64,000 nucleotides of DNA from Hondaea fermentalgiana. Taxonomy: Eukaryota; Sar; Bigyra; Thraustochytrida; Thraustochytriidae. The translations under genes were made by a program, and so were the position numbers. Location: contig NPFB01000021.1 in the NCBI GenBank assembly GCA_014084085.1, forward strand, positions 300,046-364,045, read 5' to 3'. Below are positions 21,101 to 28,204 of this stretch, one piece after another (the first letter of the stretch is position 1; each line of letters begins with the position of its first letter). The notes beneath the pieces are model-generated. The model was not told the origin of the DNA. It made no database searches and saw only the letters and a program-made list of their open reading frames with translations.

Positions 21101-23464
21101 GATCCGCGCGGCGTCGGCCGAGCTCTTGTCCACGTGTCCATTCGCGAGGACAGCATTTCGCGAGCCATCTTGGTGGACTTTGGTGAAAGTGTACGCGATA
21201 CCCCGCAGGCGCCTTATCGAATTGAAAATCGGACATTGTACGAGCTCGAGTGCCGACAGCTGTCCAAATATTCCGAGGCTCTTGCGCCCCTCGTTGTCAA
21301 GGACAGGCGTGTGTGCCTGTTTGGTTTTGAATCCGCTACGGGCGACACCGAGGGTAGAATACACATTCGAGCAGTCAACGAGTCCGGCAAACCGGTCGAG
21401 GCTGTGGTTCATCTCCTGGGTGACGTGAACGCGCAACAAAAAGAGCTCGAACCGGTCGACACGCCCGAAAATCGCATTGTAGTTCGAGTCTTTGCCGAAG
21501 GCGCCACTCGCGTCATTTGCGTGGCCCATGCGTGGGCAGTCGTTGAAGCGCCGCCCTACGTGGACGAGCGCGTGGTCGTCTCTGCGCGCTGCGAGCTGCA
21601 AGGCGGAGTTACACTTTCGCTCACAGGCATGCATCGCGAGCTGCTGGCCGTGCACGCGGAAGGGCTTTCTGTTTCTGGTGCTGAGACGGACATTCTGCGC
21701 ACTGTCGACTTCCGGCTTGCATCCTTGCAGATGGACGACGCGGATCCGAGCACGCGGGTGCCCGTGATGCTGCATCAAGGGCCGGTCCACGTTGTTGCTG
21801 CAACGTATGTGCGTTTTCCGCGCCGAGTTAAGCTTCTTTCGGTGCGGGTCTTCCCGCTCGCGTTGCATCTTGCGAAACAACAGATTCGTGCGCTCTCGCA
21901 GTTTTACGAGGTCCTCTGCGCTCGTACGCACCGACGACAGCGACGGCGCTGGCAGCTGGAAAAGGAGAGCGAGCGCAATCTCTTGGGGAAAGCGCAAGCG
22001 TCGCAAGCCGGCGGAACTTCCAAGCACAGAGCACAGATTTCGCAAAACGCCTCGGATCGCGCCCCGATCTCGTTTGACGTGATCCATGTGCACGCGATGA
22101 GTGCCCGTGTGAACTTGACGTCCTCGGCAACGACCAAATCACTTCCGTTGACAGACTTGATGCGCCGCAGGGCTGGGTCGGAGGCCTTTGTGCGAAAACG
22201 TGCCTCGGCGCCGGTCTCGGCGCTCGAAGTTGTTGGCGCGGCAATCGCTCGCGTGACGGACCTTGACGACGTGCAGCTCCCTTACTGGGCCGTTGCTCTC
22301 GGGCATTTGTTGCGCAGCGACTTGCGGGACCATGACGTTTTCTTCGCGGAACTTGTCCTGCACCATTCTACAGTGTACGAGTTCGAATCGTCGGCTATTG
22401 CACAACACTACATTGCGCAACTTGCCAAGGGCCTCGCGAGCACGGCGCTCGTGGGTTCGGGATTGTTTCGTGGACCCATACACTTTGCACGGAACCTATC
22501 GATGGGCATGTCGGGGGTTATGGCGCGTGGTCCTCGGTCCAGCCTCGAGGATGGTGCTTCGGGTCTCGTAGCAGGCACGGCGCTTCTCTCCGAGACCGTC
22601 TTTAAAGGCCTTGCTCGTGGCCTTGCAACAATGTCTTTGAGCGACGAATATATTCGACGACGGCAGGATCGCGAGGAGCGAATGCGAGAAAAACGCGCGG
22701 CAGCATCGGGATTTCGCGAAGCTCTCAATGAGGGCGCTCTCATTGTGCGCGATAGCGTGTCGGAAGGCGTCGTGGGTCTTTTGGCCGAGCCCGTGCAGGG
22801 CGGGCGCGACTATGGACCCATGGGCTTTTTGGGTGGAATTGGAAAGGGCGTCGTCGGGGTTGCCATCAAGCCTGTCATGGGTGTCTTGGACGCGGCCACC
22901 GTCGCAACGCAGTCGGTTCGATCCTCCGCCGGCCCCGTTGCTGGCGTCAACGGCACATCGTACGGCCTTGCTGTGGAGGACGTCCAGGCGCGGTCCCTGG
23001 ATGAGGCTTCGAGGGCACTGCGACGACGGCGTCGACTTCCGAGGGCTTTGTACGGCGCAGGTCTTCGTATCGCGCCGTATGTGGAAGCAGATGCAATTGC
23101 TGCAGCGAGGATGCGTGCGTTGCATGGTGGCAAGTTGACCAGTGAGGTTTTTGCGGGGCGTTTCCAACCTTCGCGAGGCGAAGAGGTTGAGTACATTGTC
23201 ACAGATCAGCGATTATTGTGTTTTAGTATGCAAGCAGGCTCAAAGGACGAGCACCAGGATACCGCGTCGTCGACATCTCTACCGCTGTGGAGCGTAGACT
23301 TTGTCGACGTGCAATCTATTACGGTGACGCGAGACCCTTCGAGCGGAGTTCATATTCGCTATGGGGCTGGAGGTCAAGGCGACACCGCGTCGCGTTTCGT
23401 CGCATGCACTCTGGACGAGGCGTATGCTTTTAGCTCGCTGCTTTTGGCTGCACCACGTAGGTGA
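12188..23464 (+). CDS. Giant VPS13-like bridge lipid-transfer protein with PDZ-like and dysferlin inserts
   Basis: 3758 residues in one uninterrupted exon from the ATG at 12188. Residues 1-100 match the chorein/VPS13 N-terminus (LPFEVESAKFAELRM, then VGWSWRG), the mouth of the lipid-transfer groove. After a long beta-rich rod come four further modules. A PDZ-like domain lies at about 1735-1830 (GPLLEVRGF, APGDMLVSVNG). A zinc ribbon follows at 1846-1875 (WTCRNC, then TCLRCGAV). A dysferlin-type domain spans about 1899-2007 (ENQRFYLLVGW, WYWVDDWTVD, RRWIRRR). A second, weaker dysferlin repeat lies at about 2640-2734. A VAB/SHR-binding-like region follows at about 2820-3050. The VPS13 C-terminal helices lie at about 3371-3604 (GLARGLATMSL, GFLGGIGKGVVG) and a PH-like end at about 3617-3756. 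Low-complexity His/Gln/Asp and Ser tracts lie in loops. Bulk phospholipid transfer at membrane contact sites is the family role; the insert functions are unknown. Confidence 0.92.
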   Translation: MLARLVAEAAGRYLEDVRHESVRVSFSDGGACVVQNASVRPSAWRDLGLPFEVESAKFAELRMGVGWSWRGFETSASFHVDGLTIVVRPFASIEEARKAALVRKRAQVQTRVLHDLPNARDSQAWAARLLTRMLETASVTVTNLSVCFAEPAPAPAVHMRVREIVLRSAPSRQPSQDPATNHTPPRAVLSPLAHKLVALHDLVLTLGSGQEQIINLPRADATVQVDATANHPTTGAPSIIVDLDCPDGIVSPQLSTEMLELLLRLGRRWTAFMDGDFTAAVHVADSLLLQTANDTTLQVDDSVQDAQASPRSAKDLWRIAFDRVSQLLREHRRWTSSRTEDQEMRTRRTNIYTDALRRGVQDGPWMDAFVANCPLDLLVQAHLEAHLEPRKRLQQTNTSANSQSLATDASECDEKKQPSQNFKDPSHAESGWAGWLRTFLPPDEDASQEPNGVNHDAKDHHHQQQQQEQEDETATYRCWVTFSAAHARINLVDDHGFPICSFSGSPSLVLRQDASASNVSAAVNQLRLIVGEKDILHVLDASQLNSATKSTPVAHAPLLSPAANDASSSSHENAISHGSVIFFDSPQDHADAPLRPSENSNDDVHDDDGDDDEFHDAASAYSEESDSRDLKNQHSASVSPQDFVPLQRSKSDDILMGHAPLRIMSKKAIDDPKHASSITIVLEPTEVEWEPQAFRGLAAFANAVSSAIGVSHTSSAGILLSSLREHANVRIRFGAPRIRFDAKTTLSLGALAVSTQPREKAQDSPESQNGQKEMDPAIDIAFQGAELLRNGRAVLGPIHVHGTLHSNPEHGKQVDLRIHGRGGCSPTSQAPEPDAVIDEDLCSFIAKILRDISEGGKLHASSIHAAESRALVPSSPTLGWRTSDAPLDSNPLAHLELHCDALRVDLKNKDRSVFSMSMDEAKGSLSLFDLKRFQINEANLQLCGISCKHPNGRALLAQCSVHASYGAAMRHLDVSTADRISLAWVPPAMADAWATLQYLGITEEIMHEVVASSLISSRSFHREGQYQDFPKSFLERSAAFASRRHKRAHSLAVNFSKGCALTLFKNWEPLAKVAVDHIHLDVRTAQGNGRVPKVACALNTCTLYNLRAAPGLLREIVSVDTVQIDSLGPSATSNQRIKVRVGSTDAIFWQPFITEWIDYATTGIIDLFAFSASENVLSTSQSDWIHTTLCVGPTLLRIPSDAHGTRSLSLRLEATDVENSIHRDNDKDVFAIRWTGIRLEATSGACILEHKLVSLTLERSFAESTSLLCADLSNFHFNILEDGFDDIISCLRDNLLNQQSVLTALLRVKRSQTNHHLHPGSESPSSNGEENGNESEHGEHGHKLLRHEPGPVSGIKYWRNWIETKSKPQRTNITVSAISARLLNRIVVSLDRFEAITLTRFVPAANSFLFENEYALHGLEISVAGMPLIRSVSRMDASELLHKSPAETTNEASLRLKHDPERNSYLASLALDNFALMVGPEAPDHTLIQQLHKSLQWHQDDASSPDVADVALSDAPPEHAGQEVHLELEMTGARFGLADLAGNRFEALLDSIGHATTTTLTHGESSRIDRGTLHVDLSAALTDGQHDRKTNVSTTTSDVSSDPMGMTMTASMLDAMTAISDDEGGDMDDENDPLSGGHGSGLKHAAPLLLRPCSMKIFWDMIDRASAADVLTQQIRAELTSKLRVELSSGQSLALVALLSNLADAFVHSAQRGVKSRQHLPNTPPSFSPVDAREEPLAYEAVFQMAPLGLKLGPCTTSGQDCGPLLEVRGFAKQCEETITLKVAPGDMLVSVNGADLTSASHTLDTAKQALRDAEWPRRIGFLRSKPTRALIADPLQFRPLSSAIWTCRNCKSAQPITRRDHSAAFEETCLRCGAVHIQLSTEADDGAGEGTIVHDEVYENQRFYLLVGWSPQLLPTDPYPWSDLAGRTLRQLDAHAPLPESAVPGAKWYWVDDWTVDEARCRGGSSGGWAYAREFGRFRKVHRPPRGKAKRTDCVRQRRWIRRRILSSTPISAKRSETTASRSSSSAVPASSSSSSSSSPVPEDTAQVPPEPHADSTCSRSRRTSLSARAPTTHYSLLLDTNQHEMSLLLESDVVHRPLVRFRLGMHNDLVPASWTRAIVFGAEDPPADTTKSSPSSLPSCISSGTSRLLPRRLAGNLCLAAEAFNVGLLDWEPIIEPWAFAFEAQHEASSWNLTLMGLSRLQVNVGLSIADALAQLPSWGPLNDASSERRDCSCYPKFRRARVPLLALENRSGVTITAAPAGNPSAEFDVDPGAKIAAMQLLGSDSAASDLWHSIGQERGVTDEAVSLRFFGGWKALERISLRQLMHNGEIVAHKLQQATGPETGSVLLRVDVGPDGERIIHVESVFHIVNECDFALSLRLEDPGGQGALMIDPCKPSASAELPLVKNLELRMLLLGVLGESPRSGFVLNLAHLSSSALKLARANLAKAVSPPGILLEQNITELAPGKHVLIDIHAEAIKESKSSSSSLARRYVACKITIATRPPRTVRNALDFAIEVRAEQNGTLVHEISPGNTAALYHLDEVALSFRIPAISSTWSAWVKVAALAQRGADTFDLDDCHGRTVQVPVSFRARRVTVGPALHLEDLTWGLGLQVGLVDASLGRSRAIPGQAATDSIAVAEFQRWLPMQGWKPPSLPGDPSPWAFHPENSVASATDLTEVPLEPGWAWAEPSWRCDTASHDWEYATDFQAHRWSLVRGKLDCARRRIWRRACVRDVPVSQVLLGPISTKPPKGRRQGAGTEETYDDLDDGNDLYDIDAEDDRVFNATAAREYDQSKTTHQGSEAYRHALNSDKPAPPSAKHAVQLVLRLSGQTSWSAPIALVPGTWNPVEVADELSDTVVSLMVQVPVLMHRERIMIWNQFAIRSRLENDPIYLVSTHRHVCPTEVPDPSRSTKVQPGETIRRFHWDQHESGRLLRVGRAVCLGDTGMQDILWSGPIDPSVLDDMVLMLRDPRGVGRALVHVSIREDSISRAILVDFGESVRDTPQAPYRIENRTLYELECRQLSKYSEALAPLVVKDRRVCLFGFESATGDTEGRIHIRAVNESGKPVEAVVHLLGDVNAQQKELEPVDTPENRIVVRVFAEGATRVICVAHAWAVVEAPPYVDERVVVSARCELQGGVTLSLTGMHRELLAVHAEGLSVSGAETDILRTVDFRLASLQMDDADPSTRVPVMLHQGPVHVVAATYVRFPRRVKLLSVRVFPLALHLAKQQIRALSQFYEVLCARTHRRQRRRWQLEKESERNLLGKAQASQAGGTSKHRAQISQNASDRAPISFDVIHVHAMSARVNLTSSATTKSLPLTDLMRRRAGSEAFVRKRASAPVSALEVVGAAIARVTDLDDVQLPYWAVALGHLLRSDLRDHDVFFAELVLHHSTVYEFESSAIAQHYIAQLAKGLASTALVGSGLFRGPIHFARNLSMGMSGVMARGPRSSLEDGASGLVAGTALLSETVFKGLARGLATMSLSDEYIRRRQDREERMREKRAAASGFREALNEGALIVRDSVSEGVVGLLAEPVQGGRDYGPMGFLGGIGKGVVGVAIKPVMGVLDAATVATQSVRSSAGPVAGVNGTSYGLAVEDVQARSLDEASRALRRRRRLPRALYGAGLRIAPYVEADAIAAARMRALHGGKLTSEVFAGRFQPSRGEEVEYIVTDQRLLCFSMQAGSKDEHQDTASSTSLPLWSVDFVDVQSITVTRDPSSGVHIRYGAGGQGDTASRFVACTLDEAYAFSSLLLAAPRR

Positions 23465-23489
23465 GACGCCTTTGATGTAAATATAGGAT

Positions 23490-23527
23490 TTCGTATCGCA
23501 TCGCATCGTATCGTATCGTATCGTATC
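23490..23527. repeat. (TCGTA)n pentanucleotide repeat
   Basis: Seven or so copies of TCGTA/TCGCA just downstream of the VPS13-like stop codon. Confidence 0.85.
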
Positions 23528-23722
23528 AACTTTTGAGGATCGATGGCAAGAGGAGAAGAGAAGAGAAGCCAGTCATTTCGTGCCGAGCGAAATTGCAGCA
23601 ACTTGTACATCATGTTCACCAAGCAACGACTAGCGCGACATGCTGGTGCTATTAACACGTACGTGCAAGAGGCAGGTAGTTTTAACATTGCAAGACACTG
23701 GTTTGCTTGTTCATCATGTCTC

Positions 23723-24013
23723 TCAACGCTTCGTCGCGGTGAGGTAGTCGAGATAGTTTGCAAAGGGTTTAGCGCGCGGTGCTCGTTGCGCCCAATTGAT
23801 GTTCTCGTGCTGCACAGGCGCGCTGGACGAAACGCGAGACGTGATGGTGCCGTTGACCGCCCTCGAGCCGCCGCCCGATGGCGCGCTTGGCGGCTCCGCG
23901 AGCGGGTCTGCGGCCGAGGGCGCGGACGAGGACAGCAGCAGCGTGAGCGTGGCGGCAGAGAGGCCCATCACGTAGTCGTCAACGGAGGCGTTAGGCTCCG
24001 GACGCGGCGTCAT
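23723..24013 (-). CDS. Possible small protein, unrecognised
   Basis: A 96-codon frame from an ATG at 24013, divergent from the CDP-DAG synthase with about 125 bp between the two starts. The product is Ser/Ala/Pro-rich, with a mildly hydrophobic segment (VMGLSAATLTLLLSSSAP) and a C-terminus ending FANYLDYLTATKR. I know no family for it. Frames of this length are common by chance at this base composition. The spacing and the plausible initiator are the only points in favour. Confidence 0.25.
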   Translation of the reverse strand: MTPRPEPNASVDDYVMGLSAATLTLLLSSSAPSAADPLAEPPSAPSGGGSRAVNGTITSRVSSSAPVQHENINWAQRAPRAKPFANYLDYLTATKR

Positions 24014-24074
24014 GGCAGCCCGAGAAGAAGACGCAAACGAAGTTCGCAAAACAGCATTTGCTTGTCACGTCTGG

Positions 24075-24112
24075 CGTCGACTCGTCTCGTCTCGTCTCGT
24101 CTCGTCTCCTCG
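24075..24112. repeat. (CTCGT)n pentanucleotide repeat
   Basis: About six tandem CTCGT units ending about 27 bp before the CDP-DAG synthase start codon, probably in its 5' UTR. Confidence 0.85.
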
Positions 24113-24138
24113 CGTGTCGCCTCGCCTCCGTCGACCCG

Positions 24139-24825
24139 ATGGCGAGCCGAGCACGGTGGGCAGACCTCGGCCCTCGCGTCGGTGTTCTCGTGGCTCTGGT
24201 CGTCTTTGTCTTCGTGCCGGTGGCGCTGTGGCCGAGGTTGTGCTCGAGGGTTTTCCAGGGGGCCGTGGCTGTCGGAGGTCTCGAGTGGGCTCGTGCTGCA
24301 GCTCAGTCTCCTGCTGCACGTGCAGTCGCGTACGGCCGTGCGAGCATGCAGGACTGGGCCCGCCTCGTATTTGCGATGTTGGCGCTCGTTGCCTGGACAG
24401 TGCCGACAATGTTGAGCATCGAGTCGCGAATCATGGGGCCTTGCCCTGGCCATCGCCGTTCCATGGAGACCATCGCCATCGTTCTCCTTGTATCGGACTC
24501 TGCTCAGCTCGGCTTTGGTCGAGCATTCGGACGAACGCGCTTCCTGCCGGGTATTTCGCCCAACAAGTCCTTGGAGGGCTACGTTGGTGGACTTGTGGTG
24601 ACGATCGTATATGCATGGGCTCTACACGGTTGGCCTCCCGCTCTCACAGGCCCTATCTTTCTGGCCGGGGTAGCCGGCGACCTTGGCTTTTCTCTTGCCA
24701 AGCGTATCATGGGCACCAAAGATTTTTCTGGCCTTTTAGGCCCCCATGGCGGTATTTGCGACCGGATCGACTCGTACTTGGGAGCATGGACACTCTTGTC
24801 CTTTATATCCTGTGATGACAAGTGA
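24139..24825 (+). CDS. CDP-diacylglycerol synthase (phosphatidate cytidylyltransferase)
   Basis: 228 residues from the ATG at 24139. The frame is open upstream, but that part translates a CTCGT repeat and is taken as 5' UTR. It catalyses CTP + phosphatidate to CDP-diacylglycerol, the branch point to PI, PG and cardiolipin. The family signature is clear. Residues about 120-153 hold VSDSAQLGFGRAFGRTRFL followed by SPNKSLEGYVGG. Residues about 181-212 hold GDLGFSLAKRIMGTKDFSG followed by HGGICDRIDS, the CDS motif with its metal-binding aspartates. Hydrophobic membrane segments lie at about 14-32, 73-95, 110-125 and 155-180. It is short for the family, having few N-terminal membrane spans, and is more like bacterial CdsA than the ER enzyme. 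The organelle cannot be decided. Confidence 0.9.
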   Translation: MASRARWADLGPRVGVLVALVVFVFVPVALWPRLCSRVFQGAVAVGGLEWARAAAQSPAARAVAYGRASMQDWARLVFAMLALVAWTVPTMLSIESRIMGPCPGHRRSMETIAIVLLVSDSAQLGFGRAFGRTRFLPGISPNKSLEGYVGGLVVTIVYAWALHGWPPALTGPIFLAGVAGDLGFSLAKRIMGTKDFSGLLGPHGGICDRIDSYLGAWTLLSFISCDDK

Positions 24826-25144
24826 TCAAGCTGAGTATTTGTGTGTATGTATGTGACGGTAGGGCTGGACTGTGCTCTTTGATTGGTGCGCTCCCCAACG
24901 TAGCAAGTAGAAAGCGCTCAAACGATTAGCATAGTCTATGGACGAGAGTCGACCGACGCAAGTGATAGCGAACCCTCGGTTGTATGTAGAAGGCGAAAGA
25001 GAAAATGGAGAGTGGATCAAAAACCATCCCTCCTTTCTTCGCCGTTTTCTGGGTCCATCTCTCCAGGCTTTTTTGACAATGCCTTTGAAAAACACAGGTT
25101 TCTGTACTTTTTTCTCTCAATTCTTTTCTTATAACACTAATCTT

Positions 25145-25900
25145 TTAGGAGCAGCAATCATCTTTGCATTCTGCGGCGTTGCGTTTTCGAATGGTCTCGG
25201 CACTGACACCCCCAATACCGTCGTTCCACTCGTCTTCGGTCTCTTGCTTCTCTTTGGCCTCAAGCTCCTTTTTGGCGGCAGCCTCGGCTTCCTTTTCAGC
25301 ACGACGAGGATCTTCCTCGGCAAGAAAGTAGAGACTCAAGACGAGGATCACAATCGTGACATAAAAGGCCGGCGTAAATGTCGCATCGTCTCCGAGCGCG
25401 CCGTTGACGCCAAGCCAGAAGAAGCCAATGCCAAGCAAGAAGTTTTGCATGCACTCGTAGGGCCAGAAGAGGGCCAGTAGACTGGAAGCGAGGATTACGA
25501 GCGCTCCGGCGACCGCAAAGGTGTTTTCTTTGAGCAGCTCCTTCATGCCGGTGCTAGCCTTTAGGCGCTTGAGCCACTCGAGCGCCTTGCCCTCGAGCGT
25601 CTTGGGCTCGGGTCGCTTCGAGCTCTTCTTACGCTTTGGAGCGGGAAGAACGCCTTGTTCGATGGCAAACTCACCGGGAATGGCCATGGCGGTGAGGAGG
25701 CGCTTTGTGACAGCTTGGGCCTTGGGCGGAAGGCGCTCGAGGTTGGCCATAGCAAAGCTGCCGGTGATTCCCAGGGGCGAGATTGGCGTCTTGGGAAACC
25801 CAGAGCCCTTGCCGTAGGCAACCGCGAGATCGGTACGCAGCAGAGCCGACGCGCATACCGCCACGCCAACGAGTCGCGTCAGGAGCGACTTCACGCCCAT
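25145..25900 (-). CDS. Hypothetical secretory-pathway protein with three membrane segments
   Basis: 251 residues from the ATG at 25900. An upstream in-frame ATG at 25948 is less likely, because the residues after 25900 form a good signal peptide (MGVKSLLTRLVGVAVCASAL). A Lys/Pro-rich region follows. Three hydrophobic segments come next: TFAVAGALVILASSLLALFW, then CMQNFLLGIGFFWLGVNGA, then AFYVTIVILVLSLYFLA. A highly charged Glu/Lys/Ala coiled coil and a Cys-rich end (CKDDCC) close the protein. I recognise no family. An organelle-membrane protein is plausible; a bipartite plastid-like signal is not evident. The gene is convergent with the CDP-DAG synthase. Confidence 0.7.
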   Translation of the reverse strand: MGVKSLLTRLVGVAVCASALLRTDLAVAYGKGSGFPKTPISPLGITGSFAMANLERLPPKAQAVTKRLLTAMAIPGEFAIEQGVLPAPKRKKSSKRPEPKTLEGKALEWLKRLKASTGMKELLKENTFAVAGALVILASSLLALFWPYECMQNFLLGIGFFWLGVNGALGDDATFTPAFYVTIVILVLSLYFLAEEDPRRAEKEAEAAAKKELEAKEKQETEDEWNDGIGGVSAETIRKRNAAECKDDCCS

Positions 25901-27191
25901 GGTCGCCGCCAACGAAGGTGTCCCGCGAGGATCTCTCCAACGTCTCACGGCTCGACGGTGTTGACTTTCGTGCGAACGAAGCGAGCAGACGCACGAGCGG
26001 GCGGCTGCGCTGACTTCGTTCGGGGTCGTGCCTGACCACGCTTCTGGGCGCGCGACGAGGCAGGCCTTCGAGCTATCTACACATGCAGGTCTGTCAGGTG
26101 GTTTGTTTGTTCACGTGCCTCTCTGTCTGGCTCGCGAAGACAAGCCCAGGAGCCACTGCAAGAAAGACGGTGCCTGCCACTTTGGCACGTCCCGGAATTC
26201 CGCGCTCTGCAACTCTCAAAACGACAGAAATCCGGACCGTCCCAAGAGCAGGAGAAGTGACTCGCTTGGAGGGGAGGTGTGTGGAAGAAGCGAAAAGAGC
26301 GCAACGCTCGGCTCTACAAGTGCAACGTAAAGTTGTAGCGAAGAGAGGATGATCGAAATAGTATATATGGCAAGACAATGCTCGAGATTGTGTTGGAAAA
26401 CGCTCCGCTTCGACATTTTTGCATTCTATGGAGAGGCGTGGCTGTATACGAAGACGCGCCGTTCCACGAAAGAGACAGCAAGGGCTGTAGGCTGGGCGTT
26501 TCGATAATGTCCATATCGCAAACTGGGGAATCGAGCTCAAGTGAATCGAACTCGCTCGAGAAAAACATGGCAGGCTTCATGCGCTGGCTAGCGTGTTTCG
26601 AAAAACCTCCGTTCGCATCTGTCCCTTGTGCGTCGCAACATGTAGAACGTTCAACCAGGACTTGTGCTATGTGCTTGGCTATTATCCTTGTCCACATTGT
26701 GACAATTGTGCTTGTGTTAAGTATTATTGAATGCACCTCGTTCCGAAAGTGGCACACGAAAGCAAAGGTCTCATCGCAGAGCGCCAAACGCAAGGTCCAT
26801 CCAGACGTGCATTTTTCTTTCAAAGGGCGCACGGCGTAGCAGCAGGCGGCTGCTTGACTCGACTCGACTCGACTCCCGGCCTGTCCGCGGCGTGCGTTGT
26901 CTTGTCTTGTCGCGCGACGCCTCTCACCAGAGTGCGTGTGGGCTTGGCATTAGCTGATCGGATTGATCGCCTCGAGGCCCTCCAACGCGAACTGACCTCC
27001 GCAAAGCAGGGCCGTGGTGGTCTTGCTCGTGGGCGACGCTGGAGACCCGTGGCTGCGCAAACGCCCCTCCGCTCCGGCCGTGAGCGCGACAGGCAAGCTC
27101 CGTCCGTGGAGAGCAACGCGAGAGTTACAGGCGCCGCTGCTTGGGTGGCTGGCCTTCGACGGCGTGGTAAAGAAGAGCGAGAAAAGGCACC
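25901..27191. other. Intergenic region with one doubtful ORF
   Basis: 1.3 kb between the three-TM protein and TRIAP1. A 153-codon frame at 26378-26839 (+) contains a hydrophobic stretch (MCLAIILVHIVTIVLVLSII) and a basic tail. An overlapping antisense frame of 172 codons makes it doubtful. A (GACTC)n pentamer repeat lies at 26855-26876, followed by CTTGT repeats. No firm gene. Confidence 0.45.
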
Positions 27192-27517
27192 ATGGAGAAG
27201 GCAAACAAGAAGTGTGCCAAGATCAAGCAGGTCTATGAAAACTGCTTCCGGCAGTGGTACACGGAGGAGTTCATGAAGGGCAATGTGATGCCTGGATGCC
27301 AGGTAAGTGCGCACGTATATTTTCCGGAATGATATGAAATGAAATGAGGAATGTGTCGTTTCTAACAAGCGATGCGCAGGATGAATTTGACGAGTACAAG
27401 GACTGTGTCATCGCTGTGATGCAGAACAAACATGTGGATGTTGGCGAGATTCCCGAAGCATCAAACTTATCTGCAACGGATGCCGCATCATCCCCGTCGT
27501 CATCGTCGTCGTCATGA
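27192..27517 (+). CDS. TRIAP1: TRIAP1/Mdm35-like twin CX9C mitochondrial protein (two exons)
   Basis: CDS join(27192..27302, 27380..27517), 82 residues. The 77-bp phase-0 intron has donor GTAAGT and acceptor GCGCAG. The two halves of the twin CX9C motif are split by the intron: C8-x9-C18 in exon 1, C36-x9-C46 in exon 2. The segment VYENCFRQWYTEEFMKG is diagnostic for the Mdm35/TRIAP1 family. Family role: in the mitochondrial intermembrane space it partners with Ups/PRELI proteins and shuttles phosphatidic acid for cardiolipin synthesis. The oxidised helix-loop-helix form is made by the Mia40 pathway. The C-terminus is a short Ser-rich tail. The exon 1 frame alone stops soon after the donor, supporting the splice. 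Confidence 0.92.
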
Positions 27518-28204
27518 GAATCATCATCCCATTATCGATCTAAGTTATCGTCAACTAAGGTTAGCTTTGCAGCTGCAAGATGTGCACAAGCATGAGAACA
27601 AAATTGAATATTTTTAGCTTGCGCAGAATCACACAATGATAGACTTAGCTAGCTCGAGATGTCAGATGTGCTTGCTCGTAGTGCATGCGCCTCCTTTCCT
27701 TTGTCAAAAAACAACTACTCACAAATTAAAAAAAAGAGTTCTGAGATTCAAGTTCTCGCGCATTCTTGGACCTTTTCCTTGAAGGCTCGAGACTCCATGA
27801 CATGTAGCCCGAGCAGCCCCTTCCAAGCCAGATCATCCAGAGACACTTACATGTTAGTTAGGCAAGATGTTCCCTTGGTTCCCATAATTGATCCGTTGGC
27901 CCTTTACGAGCGAGTTGCAGGCGGGACTTCAAGTTGCTACGAATAAATGGCAGGACGGGAAGACGATCATTTGCTATCGCCCTCCGAGACTCCAGGTACG
28001 AGAGGCTAGGCAAGGATCTTTTTGCAAACTTTTCTTTTCTTTTTCCCGCCTCGCACAGTGTGATTGCTTTGCTTGTGAGTACAGGCAAAACGCCACCAAA
28101 AGGAAGGGCGACCCGCGGCGCAAAAAGTACCGCGCACGCACGGCAGTCTCGACGGTCGAGAGCAAGAGAACGCGCTGGACTCGTAAGAAGAGCGACCTGC
28201 GCAA
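27518..28204. other. Intergenic region / CFAP161 upstream region
   Basis: 687 bp. An ATG at 27948 opens a short frame that meets a donor-like GTACGA near 28000 and pyrimidine-rich sequence ending in CACAG near 28069. This could be a transcribed 5' UTR intron of the next gene, but no coding exon is supported. An in-frame TAA precedes the CFAP161 ATG. Confidence 0.4.

Noticed and set aside
26314..26839. Two overlapping opposite-strand frames of 153 and 172 codons
   Set aside because: Both are open because of composition, and neither has convincing domains. The plus frame's hydrophobic segment is not enough.
27934..28204. Short exon-like ATG frame with donor before CFAP161
   Set aside because: The possible spliced product is an Arg/Ser-rich string with no homology, and an in-frame stop separates it from CFAP161.
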